A stretch of 24,806 nt of DNA from HGM04593 sp045578665 (GCA_045578665.1 JAZNKR010000145.1:1-24806); one strand, 5' to 3'; positions 9,515-17,486 are shown, numbered from the stretch's first letter. Notes: generated by a model not told the origin, from the sequence alone. Numbers and translations: made by a program.

Positions 9515-9547
9515 GGTATGGACGGGACGATTTTCCCGCCCCATACC
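9515..9547 (-). other. Strong intercistronic hairpin between imelysin and di-haem genes
   Basis: The arms are 9515-9526 (GGTATGGACGGG) and 9535-9547 (CCCGCCCCATACC). They pair over about 11 bp with one small bulge and a loop of about 8 nt. The hairpin fills most of the 67-nt gap. There is no T-tract on the minus strand, so mRNA processing, stabilisation or attenuation is more likely than full termination. Confidence 0.6.
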
Positions 9548-9561
9548 TCGCTGTTTATCTG

Positions 9562-10731
9562 TTAGTATTTTGACAATTCAGCCATTACACTCTCGAGAAT
9601 ATCCACAAGGTCTGTGCCTACAATCTTCACAGCATTGTCAGCCTCGGGACTCGATGAGCTTTTTGCAAAAGGTTCGGGAATCTTTTTGATGGCTGCAATG
9701 CAAGCCTGAATCTGACTCTTTACCTTTGAATCGAGTCCGGGGTTCACGCTCTTGATGTAGTCGCTGATGGATGCATCGCCCTCCTTGCTTCCTGTGTAGG
9801 CATTCTGTATGCTGACGATGTTGCCCACAAAGTCGTTGATGGAGTTAAGGCTGTAGGGTGACTCTATGTAGTTCTTGTCGTCCTCTGATGAACCGTTGGC
9901 AGGGCGACCTATTTTTGTGTTGCCCACCTCGTCGGCAATGTCGATGCAACCCTGAACCAAATCCTCGGCAGCCTCCTGGAAGTTCTTGTAGTGGCTTCCG
10001 CCTTTGCCTGCATTTTTCATGCTCCAACCATAGTTGAAGGATGGCTCAAGCTCGGCAGCTTCCATGAATTCTGCCTTCTCTGCAGTGATGTTGTCCATGC
10101 CGGCCCATGCAGCCTCCAACAGAATACATTGGTCGCGCAAGTCTTCGGCAACGGCACACAGGTAGACAAGTTCCTCGGTGGTGTAGTCCACATTGTGGGG
10201 CTTGGATGTGTTGCCATCTTCGCTGAGTTCGAACAGCATATACTCCACGGCATGGAATCCTAAAAGACCGTAACCGAGATTTGCAACGTCCCACGACTGT
10301 CCGGCACGAATGTTTGCGAGCAGTTGCTCCATCGCGTTCTTGTCCAAAGGCCATGAGTCGATGTGCGGGTCGATGTTGTAGTCGGCTGCTGCACCGTAGA
10401 GGAAAGCCTCGCTCTTCTCCCAATAGTCGCGGCAATTGTTCCAGTGTGTGCCTGCCTCCTTTATAAGATCAGTGGTGAGTGTGCCTTCTGCAAACGCTTC
10501 GGCTATGGCATTGCATGAGTTTGCCATGAGTATGGCATTGTCTGCCATGCCTTTGTATGTGGGCACTACGGTGTTGTCGATGTAGGGAATCATTGCTGCC
10601 TCGAACATATTCTCTTTGTATTCGGGCTCGTCCAATGCATCGTTGTCGTCGTCGTTGCTGCAAGCACTCATGCCGAACATAAGCATCGCACCGAATGCAA
10701 AGCAAGATAGGAATCTCAATTTTCTTTTCAT
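9562..10731 (-). CDS. Imelysin-family lipoprotein (peptidase M75 / EfeO-like fold)
   Basis: This 389-residue lipoprotein has a signal ending in MSA-C24 and then SNDDDND, an acidic run typical of surface-exposed Bacteroidales lipoproteins. The defining GxHxxE motif is present as GFHAVE at about 158-163. A second conserved block HIDSWPLD lies at about 123-130. Imelysin-like proteins, including the EfeO core and the algP7/IcmP type, bind iron or sit in iron-regulated operons; peptidase activity is doubtful for most. It lies 26 nt downstream of the porin-like gene and 67 nt upstream of the di-haem gene, which supports a shared iron-handling role in the envelope. Confidence 0.92.
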   Translation of the reverse strand: MKRKLRFLSCFAFGAMLMFGMSACSNDDDNDALDEPEYKENMFEAAMIPYIDNTVVPTYKGMADNAILMANSCNAIAEAFAEGTLTTDLIKEAGTHWNNCRDYWEKSEAFLYGAAADYNIDPHIDSWPLDKNAMEQLLANIRAGQSWDVANLGYGLLGFHAVEYMLFELSEDGNTSKPHNVDYTTEELVYLCAVAEDLRDQCILLEAAWAGMDNITAEKAEFMEAAELEPSFNYGWSMKNAGKGGSHYKNFQEAAEDLVQGCIDIADEVGNTKIGRPANGSSEDDKNYIESPYSLNSINDFVGNIVSIQNAYTGSKEGDASISDYIKSVNPGLDSKVKSQIQACIAAIKKIPEPFAKSSSSPEADNAVKIVGTDLVDILESVMAELSKY

Positions 10732-10757
10732 TTTTTTAATCTATTTATGGTTGTTTT

Positions 10758-12026
10758 TTATTTGAATAGTCCGCTGTAGGCTACACCTATAGAGATTGAA
10801 GGCTCGTCGTTATAGGCCTTGTCGAGAAGCCCTATGCTGTATTCTCCCTTGAATACTATCTCCTTTATGGGGCGGTAGTTCAAGCCTGCCGCTATGCGGC
10901 TGCGACCGCACCATGCCGCATCCTGGATGGTTCCTTCGGTCTTGTGCATGGAGTCGTAGTACTCGTAGCGGCCGAAGATGTAGAGACGTTGATGATGCAA
11001 CTTCTTGTTCTCCATCAGTCCGAAGATGTTGTATCCCGCCTCTATGCCTGCAGCAATGGCATCAGATGCCACAGCCTGTTTGGGTGAGGGCGAATCCTTG
11101 CGCATGGACATGTTGTATTTTGTGATGAGCTCCGAATCGCTCAGATGACCATAGTCGAAATTGCCGCGTACGATAAGGTCGTGTGCATCGTAGCAGAAAT
11201 CGAATGCGCCGATTGTTACGGTTCCTTTCACATCGTCGTATTTATCGTTCTGTGTAACGCTAAGGGTGTTCTTGAACGAGTTTCCTGCATAGCCGCTGAG
11301 CGACAGGCGCAATCCCTTGATGGAGAAGTTGTCTACGCGGAATGCTCCAGCGTATGAGTTTGCTATCTTGAACTCGTATGGGCTGCCTGCACCGCCTGCT
11401 ATCCATGTCTGACGACCGAATCTGTCGGAGTCGAGTCCGGGAAGGAACATCACTTCGTAGCGCCATTTGCCGGTTTTACCCCACAGGCTGATACCTGTTT
11501 CGTGCCATGTGCAGGGCATGATGGTGCTCTCTCCCTCGGGACGGTAGTTGGTGAAAAACTCAGTGGGCATGTGATACATGTTGGTGGCTCCGACGGGAAC
11601 TATTATATGTCCCATCTTAAGGTTTATCTTTCCGCCAAGCCAAGCTTTGTTTATCCAGAACTGTTCAAGGGCTACCTCGCCGCCACGTTCAACTTCCGAT
11701 TCGTATTCGCCTGCCTCCTCTTCTTCAATCTCTACGGCGCTCTCTGTGCCTCCGTGCTCAAATTCGATTTCGGTTCCGAGTGTCCAGCCTTGTCCGAAGT
11801 CGTAACCGAGCCAAAGTACCACGTGGGGCAGGTCGAAACGTCCGTGGCTGTCGTCGTTCTTGTATGTCTCTGCATCGGTGTAACGCAGATATTTGTCGCT
11901 ATAGAAGTTGCGGGTGAAGACAGCTTCGCCATAGCCGCCTATGCTCAATCGGGAGTGGGGCTTCTGTGCGCCGACCATCATGTTCACTCCCGTAAGCAGT
12001 GTAAGAATGAGTATGATTTTTTTCAT
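10758..12026 (-). CDS. Porin-like outer-membrane beta-barrel protein, first gene of the iron/haem operon
   Basis: This 422-residue protein has a signal peptide at about 1-20 (cleavage near GAQ) and then alternating amphipathic beta-strands rich in aromatic residues, as in phosphate-selective-porin-like barrels of Bacteroidota. A strongly acidic segment at about 95-115 (VEIEEEEAGEYESEVERG) may form an extracellular or pore loop able to attract cations. It ends in an aromatic-containing strand (GVAYSGLFK), as expected for BAM-assembled barrels. It starts the minus-strand run porin, imelysin, di-haem protein, CcsBA. From context it could admit iron or a small iron complex. That transport role is inferred, not seen. 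Confidence 0.82.
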   Translation of the reverse strand: MKKIILILTLLTGVNMMVGAQKPHSRLSIGGYGEAVFTRNFYSDKYLRYTDAETYKNDDSHGRFDLPHVVLWLGYDFGQGWTLGTEIEFEHGGTESAVEIEEEEAGEYESEVERGGEVALEQFWINKAWLGGKINLKMGHIIVPVGATNMYHMPTEFFTNYRPEGESTIMPCTWHETGISLWGKTGKWRYEVMFLPGLDSDRFGRQTWIAGGAGSPYEFKIANSYAGAFRVDNFSIKGLRLSLSGYAGNSFKNTLSVTQNDKYDDVKGTVTIGAFDFCYDAHDLIVRGNFDYGHLSDSELITKYNMSMRKDSPSPKQAVASDAIAAGIEAGYNIFGLMENKKLHHQRLYIFGRYEYYDSMHKTEGTIQDAAWCGRSRIAAGLNYRPIKEIVFKGEYSIGLLDKAYNDEPSISIGVAYSGLFK

Positions 12027-12048
12027 GTGGAATTTATTTTTTCGAGTG

Positions 12049-12079
12049 CAAAATTATGGCGGGAATGGTGCGCGGACAA
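12049..12079 (-). promoter_or_regulatory. Bacteroidales-type promoter of the porin operon
   Basis: On the minus strand the -7 box is TAATTTTG (12049-12056), an exact match to TAnnTTTG. A TTG (12077-12079, within TATTG) lies exactly 20 nt upstream, as for the -33 element. It is 23 nt from the porin start codon, so the leader is short. Confidence 0.65.
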
Positions 12080-12136
12080 TACTCTGAATTTGGTATTTTG
12101 AAACATATCGAGGTGGTTTTTCACTATTTTTGGGTA

Positions 12137-12167
12137 TTGCCTATATTTAAATAGGTAGGTAATTTTG
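12137..12167 (+). promoter_or_regulatory. Bacteroidales-type promoter of the hemerythrin-LuxR regulator
   Basis: The -7 box TAATTTTG (12160-12167) and a TTG at 12137-12139 have the same 20-nt spacing as the divergent porin promoter. The spacer holds the palindrome TATTTAAATA (12144-12153), flanked by CCTA and TAGG. It is a candidate operator that would block this promoter when bound. Confidence 0.6.
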
Positions 12168-12200
12168 CAACAGCAAACAAAGATTATCAGAAGATAAAAA

Positions 12201-13154
12201 ATGAATAACTCTATGGGGTATAAGCCAACGGATAAGATGCGCGACCTTGTCAAGGACAACAGTGCGTTGATTCTTGTTATGGGACGTTTCGGGATATCAT
12301 TGGGCTTTGGCGACAAGTCGGTGAGAGATGTCTGCCGCACTCACAATGTGAACGAGAATACTTTTTTGGAGGTTGTGAATTTTGTGTCGGACAGGGACTA
12401 CAACTTCGAGGCTGTTTCTTTGCCTTCGATAATAGGTTATTTGAAGCAGGCGCACGAATATTTCCTCGATTTCAATCTGCCCAATATCCGCCGTAAACTC
12501 ATTGAGGCGATAGACTGTTCGGGCACAAATGACATTGCGATGCTCATAGTCCGCTTCTACGATGAATATGTAACCGAAGTGAGAAAGCACATGGAGTATG
12601 AAAACGAAGTGGTCTTCTCTTATGTAGAGCTGTTGTCTCAAGGATTCCTGAACCGTAGTTTTTCAATATCGGCATTTGCGGGAAAGCATGCGCCGATAGG
12701 CGACAAACTGAAGGAACTCAAGGATATCATCATTCGTTACTACCCCGAAAAGAACAACTATCTGCTAAATGCCGTACTGCTGGAAATTATTCTCTGTGAA
12801 CAGGATTTGACATCGCACTGCATGATTGAGGACAAACTGTTTGTCCCGGCGGTGAAACTCATTGAACAGCAACTGAAAAAGAGCGGTCAGATACTATATA
12901 CCGACGACCCCGACAGCGAAGTGCAGGACAAGGATAGGCTGGAGGTGCTCAGTGATAGGGAGAAGGATATAATTGTATGCATCACCAAGGGTATGAACAA
13001 CAAGGAAATTGCCGATTATCTGTTCCTCTCGGTGCATACGGTAACAACCCACCGACGCAACATCTCCAACAAATTGCAGATACATACCACGGCGGGATTG
13101 ATTATCTATGCCATTGCCAACAAATTGGTGAATATAGAGGATATTCAGAAATAG
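12201..13154 (+). CDS. Transcriptional regulator: RIC/YtfE-like di-iron hemerythrin domain fused to LuxR-type HTH
   Basis: This 317-residue cytoplasmic protein combines three parts. Residues about 8-60 resemble the ScdA_N/DUF542 domain (LVKDNSALILVMGRFGISLGFG). Its usual CysCys pair is replaced by LGFG. Residues about 75-225 are hemerythrin-like. His85, His130, Glu134, His163, His206 and Glu210 fall at the spacing of the di-iron ligands of E. coli YtfE (His84, His129, Glu133, His160, His204, Glu208). Residues about 248-310 are a LuxR/GerE helix-turn-helix (LSDREKDIIVCITKGMNNKE, VHTVTTHRRNISNKL). There is no receiver domain. It is divergent from the iron/haem operon and probably controls it. 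The signal could be oxygen, nitric oxide or iron status; which one is inference. Confidence 0.88.
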   Translation: MNNSMGYKPTDKMRDLVKDNSALILVMGRFGISLGFGDKSVRDVCRTHNVNENTFLEVVNFVSDRDYNFEAVSLPSIIGYLKQAHEYFLDFNLPNIRRKLIEAIDCSGTNDIAMLIVRFYDEYVTEVRKHMEYENEVVFSYVELLSQGFLNRSFSISAFAGKHAPIGDKLKELKDIIIRYYPEKNNYLLNAVLLEIILCEQDLTSHCMIEDKLFVPAVKLIEQQLKKSGQILYTDDPDSEVQDKDRLEVLSDREKDIIVCITKGMNNKEIADYLFLSVHTVTTHRRNISNKLQIHTTAGLIIYAIANKLVNIEDIQK

Positions 13155-13163
13155 AACATTTTC

Positions 13164-13538
13164 TTATTTTATAAATACAAAGTAGACGGCAAGTATAAGG
13201 AATATGAATGCCACAATATGGTTCCATGCAAGTGCTTCGCCTTTGAAGCAGAGGGTAACAATCACTCCGAATACAATGCACGAAATAGCCTCCTGTATCA
13301 CTTTCAGCTGCACAAGCGAGTAGGGACCGCCATTGATGTCCGAACCTATGCGGTTGGCTGGGATGAGGAACGAATATTCGAGCATGGCTATTGCCCAACT
13401 TATCAGTATGATGAATATGAGTGGGGTAGAGGAACTTATCACTTTCATCTGCTGTAGTTTCAGGTTGCCGTACCATGCAAAAGTCATGAAGGTGTTGGAA
13501 ATTATGAGCAGTAATACTGTCAGGATTGCTTTGTTCAT
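13164..13538 (-). CDS. DUF486 small membrane protein (DMT superfamily-like)
   Basis: This 124-residue integral membrane protein has four hydrophobic segments, at about 3-22, 38-57, 84-103 and 107-123. Family hallmarks are NTFMTFAWYG near the N-terminus, EYSFLIPANRIG in the middle and LKVIQEAI before the third helix. It is full length for DUF486. The family resembles half of a drug/metabolite transporter and has no established substrate. It lies 29 nt downstream of the ttcA-like gene on the same strand, so the two may be co-transcribed. It converges with the hemerythrin-LuxR gene with only 9 nt between stops, leaving no room for a separate terminator. Confidence 0.88.
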   Translation of the reverse strand: MNKAILTVLLLIISNTFMTFAWYGNLKLQQMKVISSSTPLIFIILISWAIAMLEYSFLIPANRIGSDINGGPYSLVQLKVIQEAISCIVFGVIVTLCFKGEALAWNHIVAFIFLILAVYFVFIK

Positions 13539-13567
13539 CGTTTTTTATTTTCTTGTTTTCTTATTTT

Positions 13568-14323
13568 CTATTGTTTCTTTTCTACGTGCGGCGGTAGAAG
13601 CTCAGGCTGAATGTTGCTCATGCTTCCCCAAAGGTTGTAGCGTGCCTCGGGATTGAGCGACTCAAGATGTTTCAGCAGCTGCTTCATCTGTTCGCGGTTG
13701 CTGTCGCGCTCATAGGGGCATCTCTTTACCTGCCTGGGATACTCTGCCAACTGCGAAAGAGACTCAATGTCCTCCTCATTCACAAGGCACAGAGGACGTA
13801 TGACTCTCAGAGGAAACTTCTTCATCTCCATCGACGGAGCCATTGCCGAAAATGCTCCTTGAAAGGTAATGTTCATGAGCAGCGTTTCGAGAAAGTCGTC
13901 CATGTTGTGCCCCAATGCCAACTTGTTGCACCCGAGCTCCTGTGCCAGAGTGAAAAGTGCCTTACGACGGTTCCACGAGCAGAGGAAGCATGGCGATTTC
14001 CTTGTGTCGGTCGATGCATCGAATTCGCCCTCCACAAGATGGAATTCCACACCGTTGCGCCGGCAGAACTCTTCGAGTACAGCCGCGTCGGACAGGTACT
14101 CTATGTTGCGCAGTCTTATGTGTGCTGCCACGATGCTTATGCGAGGCTTGAATATGCGGCTGCGGGCAGCCAGCAGTTCAAGCAAAGCAAGGGAATCCTT
14201 GCCTCCCGACACAGCAACCAGAATCCTGTCGCCATCGTCAAGCATACGGTAATCGACCACCGCCTTGTTGAAGCGGCGCTCTATCTTTTTTCGCAGTAGC
14301 TGTTCGGGTGAGTACTTTGCCAT
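13568..14323 (-). CDS. ttcA: TtcA-like tRNA 2-thiocytidine synthetase
   Basis: This 251-residue PP-loop ATPase probably thiolates C32 of tRNA. The SGGKDS PP-loop is at 39-44. Cysteines of the TtcA Fe-S cluster type are seen as CFLC at about 112-115 (in SPCFLCSWNRR) and a third Cys at about 202 (RCPYE). GHNMDDFLETLLMN, a family signature, follows the CXXC. It is somewhat shorter than the E. coli enzyme (about 311). TtcA and other group members such as TilS-like enzymes share the PP-loop, but the cysteine pattern favours TtcA. It is unrelated to the PP-loop protein in the island at the right end. Confidence 0.88.
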   Translation of the reverse strand: MAKYSPEQLLRKKIERRFNKAVVDYRMLDDGDRILVAVSGGKDSLALLELLAARSRIFKPRISIVAAHIRLRNIEYLSDAAVLEEFCRRNGVEFHLVEGEFDASTDTRKSPCFLCSWNRRKALFTLAQELGCNKLALGHNMDDFLETLLMNITFQGAFSAMAPSMEMKKFPLRVIRPLCLVNEEDIESLSQLAEYPRQVKRCPYERDSNREQMKQLLKHLESLNPEARYNLWGSMSNIQPELLPPHVEKKQ

Positions 14324-14343
14324 TTGTCTCTCAAATTTCTCTG

Positions 14344-14351
14344 CAAAACTA
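14344..14351 (-). promoter_or_regulatory. Putative -7 box for the ttcA-like gene
   Basis: TAGTTTTG on the minus strand is an exact match to TAnnTTTG, 20 nt upstream of the start codon. No clear TTG is found at the -33 position (GTG instead), so support is from the -7 element only. Confidence 0.45.
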
Positions 14352-14435
14352 CAAAAAAGATAGCACTCAGCGGCACTATTTGAAAAAAATACCTAAAAAA
14401 AGATATTCAAAATGTAATATTTTCATTCTTTATCG

Positions 14436-14454
14436 CTATATTCGCAGAATATAG
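14436..14454 (+). promoter_or_regulatory. Perfect inverted repeat in the 5' leader of the TPR/PD40 operon
   Basis: CTATATTC (14436-14443) and GAATATAG (14447-14454) form a perfect 8-bp inverted repeat with a 3-nt centre, ending 20 nt before the start codon. A nested CGCTAT/ATAGCG pair (14434-14439 and 14456-14461) surrounds it. It overlaps a weak -7-like box (TATATTCG, 14437-14444), so it could be an operator or a leader hairpin. Confidence 0.4.
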
Positions 14455-14474
14455 AATAGCGAATCCTGCTGAAA

Positions 14475-15926
14475 ATGATGAAAATTATGCACAGAATATT
14501 TCAGATACTGCTCATTGCACTCATGTTGCCATTGCCTCTCATGGCGCAGTCTTCGCGCGAGAAGGCACGCAAGATGTTCCTCGAAGGCAGATATGCCGAG
14601 GCAAAACCCATTTTCAAGACATTGCTGAAGAAGGCACCCCGCGACGGCAGTTACAACTATTGGTATGCAGTCTGCTGTTTCGAAACAAACGACACCACCG
14701 AGAACATCGAAAAGATGCTTCGCTATGCCGTAACCCGCAAGGTCAACAATGCCCATCGCTATCTTGGCGACTACTACAAACAGAATTTCCGCTACGATGA
14801 AGCAATAGAAAGCTACGAAAATTTCATTGACGGCTGCAAGGACGAGGAAGAGGCAGCACTCTACGAAGAGCGCTGCGAAGCAGTGAAACGCCTGCAAAGA
14901 ATGATGAAGATGACCGAGCGCATCTGTGTGGTAGACAGCATTGTAGTCGACAAAGAGAAATTCCTCACAGCATACCGCACAGGCCGCGATGTAGGTACAC
15001 TCTCCACCGCGGCACAGTTCTTCGACGATGCCGAAGCACAAGGCACAGTCTCGATAACCGAGCGTGGCACCGACCTCTACTATCCCCGTATGACAGCAAC
15101 AGAAGAGGGCGACCATCTGCGCCTATACCACAGTACCAATGTAAACGGCAAATGGACCGAAGGCAAGCAGTTGTCCGGCATAGAGACAGGTGGAAATGAC
15201 AATTATCCATTCATGTCTGTCGACGGCAGCACATTCTATTTTGCCAGCGATGGCGAAGGCTCAATAGGCGGCTACGACATCTTCGTAACCCGCTACGACA
15301 GCGAGGACGGCACCTACTTGAAACCCGAAAACGTAGGAATGCCCTTCAACTCCGAAGCCAACGACTACATGCTCGTGGTCAACGATATTGCCGGTCTCGG
15401 ATGGTTCGCCACCGACCGCCGCATGGAGCCGGGCAAAGTGTGTGTATACATCTTTATCCCCAATGCCACCAAAGTAACCTACAACTACGAGCAGGGCGAC
15501 TCTTCCAAGATAATATCTCTATCACAGTTAGGCTCCATCGCCGACACACAAGAGGACGAAGAGCAGGTGCGCAAGGCAAGGCAAAAACTGTTGATGTTCC
15601 TTTACGAACAACCCGAAAACCAAAAGCAGAGCGATTTTCTCTTCATTATAGACGACCTCACCGAATATACAAGTGTCAATCAGTTCAAGAGCCCCGAAGC
15701 CCGCAAACTCTACGACAGTTGGAAGCAGCGCAGTACAAAGCTGGTAAAAGAGTCGCAAAAGCTCGAACAACAACGCGATGCATATGCCCGTGCCGACAAA
15801 GCAGCAAAGCAAAAGATGAGCACCGCACTGATGGAACTTGAAACCCGCATCATCGCCGAAGAGGCTGCACTTGAAGAACTTATAGTTAAGATAAGAAGAA
15901 CAGAAAAACAGTTTATATCAAAATAA
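14475..15926 (+). CDS. Exported TPR/PD40 repeat protein with C-terminal coiled coil
   Basis: This 483-residue protein has an N-terminal signal peptide (about 1-25, ending PLMAQ). TPR-like repeats follow at about 27-125 (ARKMFLEGRYAEAKPIFKTL, then RYLGDYYKQNFRYDEAIESY). A PD40/WD40-like beta-propeller portion at about 190-325 contains FMSVDGSTFYFASD and GGYDIFV. The last 100 residues are charged and helical (EQQRDAYARADKAAKQKM), probably coiled coil. The first two parts resemble the N-terminal region of Bacteroidota OmpA-family proteins of PorE type, but no C-terminal OmpA peptidoglycan-binding domain is seen. It is likely a periplasmic scaffold. It precedes nfeD by 9 nt and is probably in the same operon. 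The function is not known. Confidence 0.82.
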   Translation: MMKIMHRIFQILLIALMLPLPLMAQSSREKARKMFLEGRYAEAKPIFKTLLKKAPRDGSYNYWYAVCCFETNDTTENIEKMLRYAVTRKVNNAHRYLGDYYKQNFRYDEAIESYENFIDGCKDEEEAALYEERCEAVKRLQRMMKMTERICVVDSIVVDKEKFLTAYRTGRDVGTLSTAAQFFDDAEAQGTVSITERGTDLYYPRMTATEEGDHLRLYHSTNVNGKWTEGKQLSGIETGGNDNYPFMSVDGSTFYFASDGEGSIGGYDIFVTRYDSEDGTYLKPENVGMPFNSEANDYMLVVNDIAGLGWFATDRRMEPGKVCVYIFIPNATKVTYNYEQGDSSKIISLSQLGSIADTQEDEEQVRKARQKLLMFLYEQPENQKQSDFLFIIDDLTEYTSVNQFKSPEARKLYDSWKQRSTKLVKESQKLEQQRDAYARADKAAKQKMSTALMELETRIIAEEAALEELIVKIRRTEKQFISK

Positions 15927-15935
15927 CCTGATACT

Positions 15936-16400
15936 ATGGAACTATTTGTAATAGGACTTCTTGTAGTCTTGGGCTCAGTGCTATTGGTGGCCGAAATAGC
16001 CCTTATCCCCGGATTGGGACTCACCGGCATACTCGGCGTGGGAGCCATGCTCGCATCGGTGGTATACGCCTTCATAACAATCGGCGACATTGCCGGATGG
16101 ATAACCATCCTCATAGTGATAACAATCTCCGTAGCCCTCATCCTGTGGGCAATATACGGAAAATCGCTCGACAATGTGGCGCTGAAGAAAAACATCGACT
16201 CCACCGTAGCCGATGAATCCCCCGTCGACATAAAGATAGGCGACCGCGGTTACGCAACCACCCGTCTCGCGCTCATCGGCGAAGCACAGTTCGGCGATAG
16301 CATCGTGGAGGTAACATCAAGCGATGGCTTTATCGACGAAAAAGAGGAGATTGTCGTCAAGCGCATTGCAGCCGGTGTGATATATGTAGCAAAAGTATAA
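15936..16400 (+). CDS. Short NfeD-family membrane protein
   Basis: This 154-residue protein has three hydrophobic segments at about 3-25, 27-46 and 50-70 (starting MELFVIGLLVVLGSVLLVAE). A C-terminal soluble OB-fold-type domain follows at about 90-154 (IGDRGYATTRLALIGEAQFG, then FIDEKEEIVVKRI). It is the short NfeD form lacking the ClpP-like serine protease domain. NfeD proteins work with flotillins in membrane microdomains, and floA follows after 18 nt, so the pairing is the expected one. Confidence 0.9.
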   Translation: MELFVIGLLVVLGSVLLVAEIALIPGLGLTGILGVGAMLASVVYAFITIGDIAGWITILIVITISVALILWAIYGKSLDNVALKKNIDSTVADESPVDIKIGDRGYATTRLALIGEAQFGDSIVEVTSSDGFIDEKEEIVVKRIAAGVIYVAKV

Positions 16401-16418
16401 CATTCAATAAATAAAACT

Positions 16419-17372
16419 ATGTACACAATCGTTCTTTTGGCAGTGGCGGTCATTGTCGTGCTGTCAATCTTTTTCCACTATGTGCCGTTCGTCCTATGGC
16501 TGTCGGCAAAGGTATCGGGAGTGCAAATCTCGCTCCTTCAGTTGTTCTTGATGAGAATACGTAACGTGCCTCCCCATGGCATAGTACAGGCAATGATTGA
16601 GGCACACAAGGCTGGTCTCAGCGACATCAGCCGCGATGCCCTCGAAGCACACTACCTCGCCGGCGGACACGTGGCAAAGGTGGTTCATGCCCTTGTATCG
16701 GCATCGAAGGCCAACATCGAACTCAGCTTCCAGATGGCAACAGCCATCGACCTTGCAGGTCGCGACGTGTTCGAGGCTGTGCAGATGTCAGTTAACCCCA
16801 AAGTCATCGACACACCCCATGTTACAGCCGTAGCAAAGGATGGTATTCAGCTCATCGCCATCGCCCGCGTAACAGTGCGCGCCAACATCAAGCGCCTCGT
16901 CGGTGGTGCAGGCGAGGACACAGTGCTTGCCCGCGTAGGCGAAGGTATCGTTTCGTCAATCGGTTCGGCAGAGAGCCACAAGGCAGTACTCGAAAACCCC
17001 GATTCAATCTCAAAACTTGTGCTTAAGAAAGGTCTTGACGCCGGCACAGCCTTCGAGATTCTCTCCATCGACATCGCCGACATCGACATAGGTAAGAACA
17101 TCGGTGCCGCATTGCAGATAGACCAGGCAAATGCCGATAAGAACATCGCACAGGCAAAGGCCGAGGAGCGTCGCGCAATGGCTGTTGCTCTCGAACAGGA
17201 GATGAAGGCAAAAGCACAGGAGGCACGCGCAAACGTAATACAGGCAGAGGCAGAGGTGCCCAAGGCAATGGCAGAGGCATTCCGCACAGGCAACCTCGGC
17301 ATCATGGACTACTACCGTATGAAGAACATACAGGCCGACACAGCCATGAGAGACAATATAGCAAAGGAGTAA
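16419..17372 (+). CDS. floA: Flotillin-like membrane scaffold protein FloA
   Basis: This 317-residue protein has an N-terminal membrane segment (about 3-30) followed by a SPFH/PHB-type domain. Signature stretches of the YqfA/FloA family include ALEAHYLAGGHVAKVVHALV, VNPKVIDTPHVTAVAKDGIQ and the Ala/Glu-rich helical tail (AKAEERRAMAVALEQEM). It should oligomerise at the inner membrane and organise microdomains. The length is close to the usual 330. It sits 18 nt after nfeD, a conserved arrangement. A hairpin at 17402-17440 ends this transcription unit. Confidence 0.95.
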   Translation: MYTIVLLAVAVIVVLSIFFHYVPFVLWLSAKVSGVQISLLQLFLMRIRNVPPHGIVQAMIEAHKAGLSDISRDALEAHYLAGGHVAKVVHALVSASKANIELSFQMATAIDLAGRDVFEAVQMSVNPKVIDTPHVTAVAKDGIQLIAIARVTVRANIKRLVGGAGEDTVLARVGEGIVSSIGSAESHKAVLENPDSISKLVLKKGLDAGTAFEILSIDIADIDIGKNIGAALQIDQANADKNIAQAKAEERRAMAVALEQEMKAKAQEARANVIQAEAEVPKAMAEAFRTGNLGIMDYYRMKNIQADTAMRDNIAKE

Positions 17373-17401
17373 TACCTCTATTGAGTAATCATGTACACCA
17401 T

Positions 17402-17440
17402 AAGGTGCTGTGCCGAATTTTTATTCTGACACAGCACCTT
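17402..17440 (+). terminator. Hairpin after floA
   Basis: A perfect 11-bp inverted repeat (AAGGTGCTGTG at 17402-17412, CACAGCACCTT at 17430-17440) with a 17-nt AT-rich loop lies 30 nt past the floA stop. A long U-tract is missing, so some readthrough into the phosphorylase gene is possible. Confidence 0.6.
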
Positions 17441-17486
17441 CTTGCAAAATATTCTTCGAAACAGTCCCATACAAAAAAGAGATACC

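Noticed and set aside
13568..14323. PP-loop protein considered as a part of the sulphur-type defence system
   Set aside because: Its CFLC and third cysteine fit TtcA, it is GC-rich like its housekeeping neighbours, and it lies 6 kb before the island.
17442..17486. Upstream ATG that would lengthen the nucleoside phosphorylase by 15 residues
   Set aside because: The extra residues start just after the floA hairpin and match no family N-terminus; the ATG at 17487 follows a purine-rich stretch and begins with the family-like MKRYFPPSELL.
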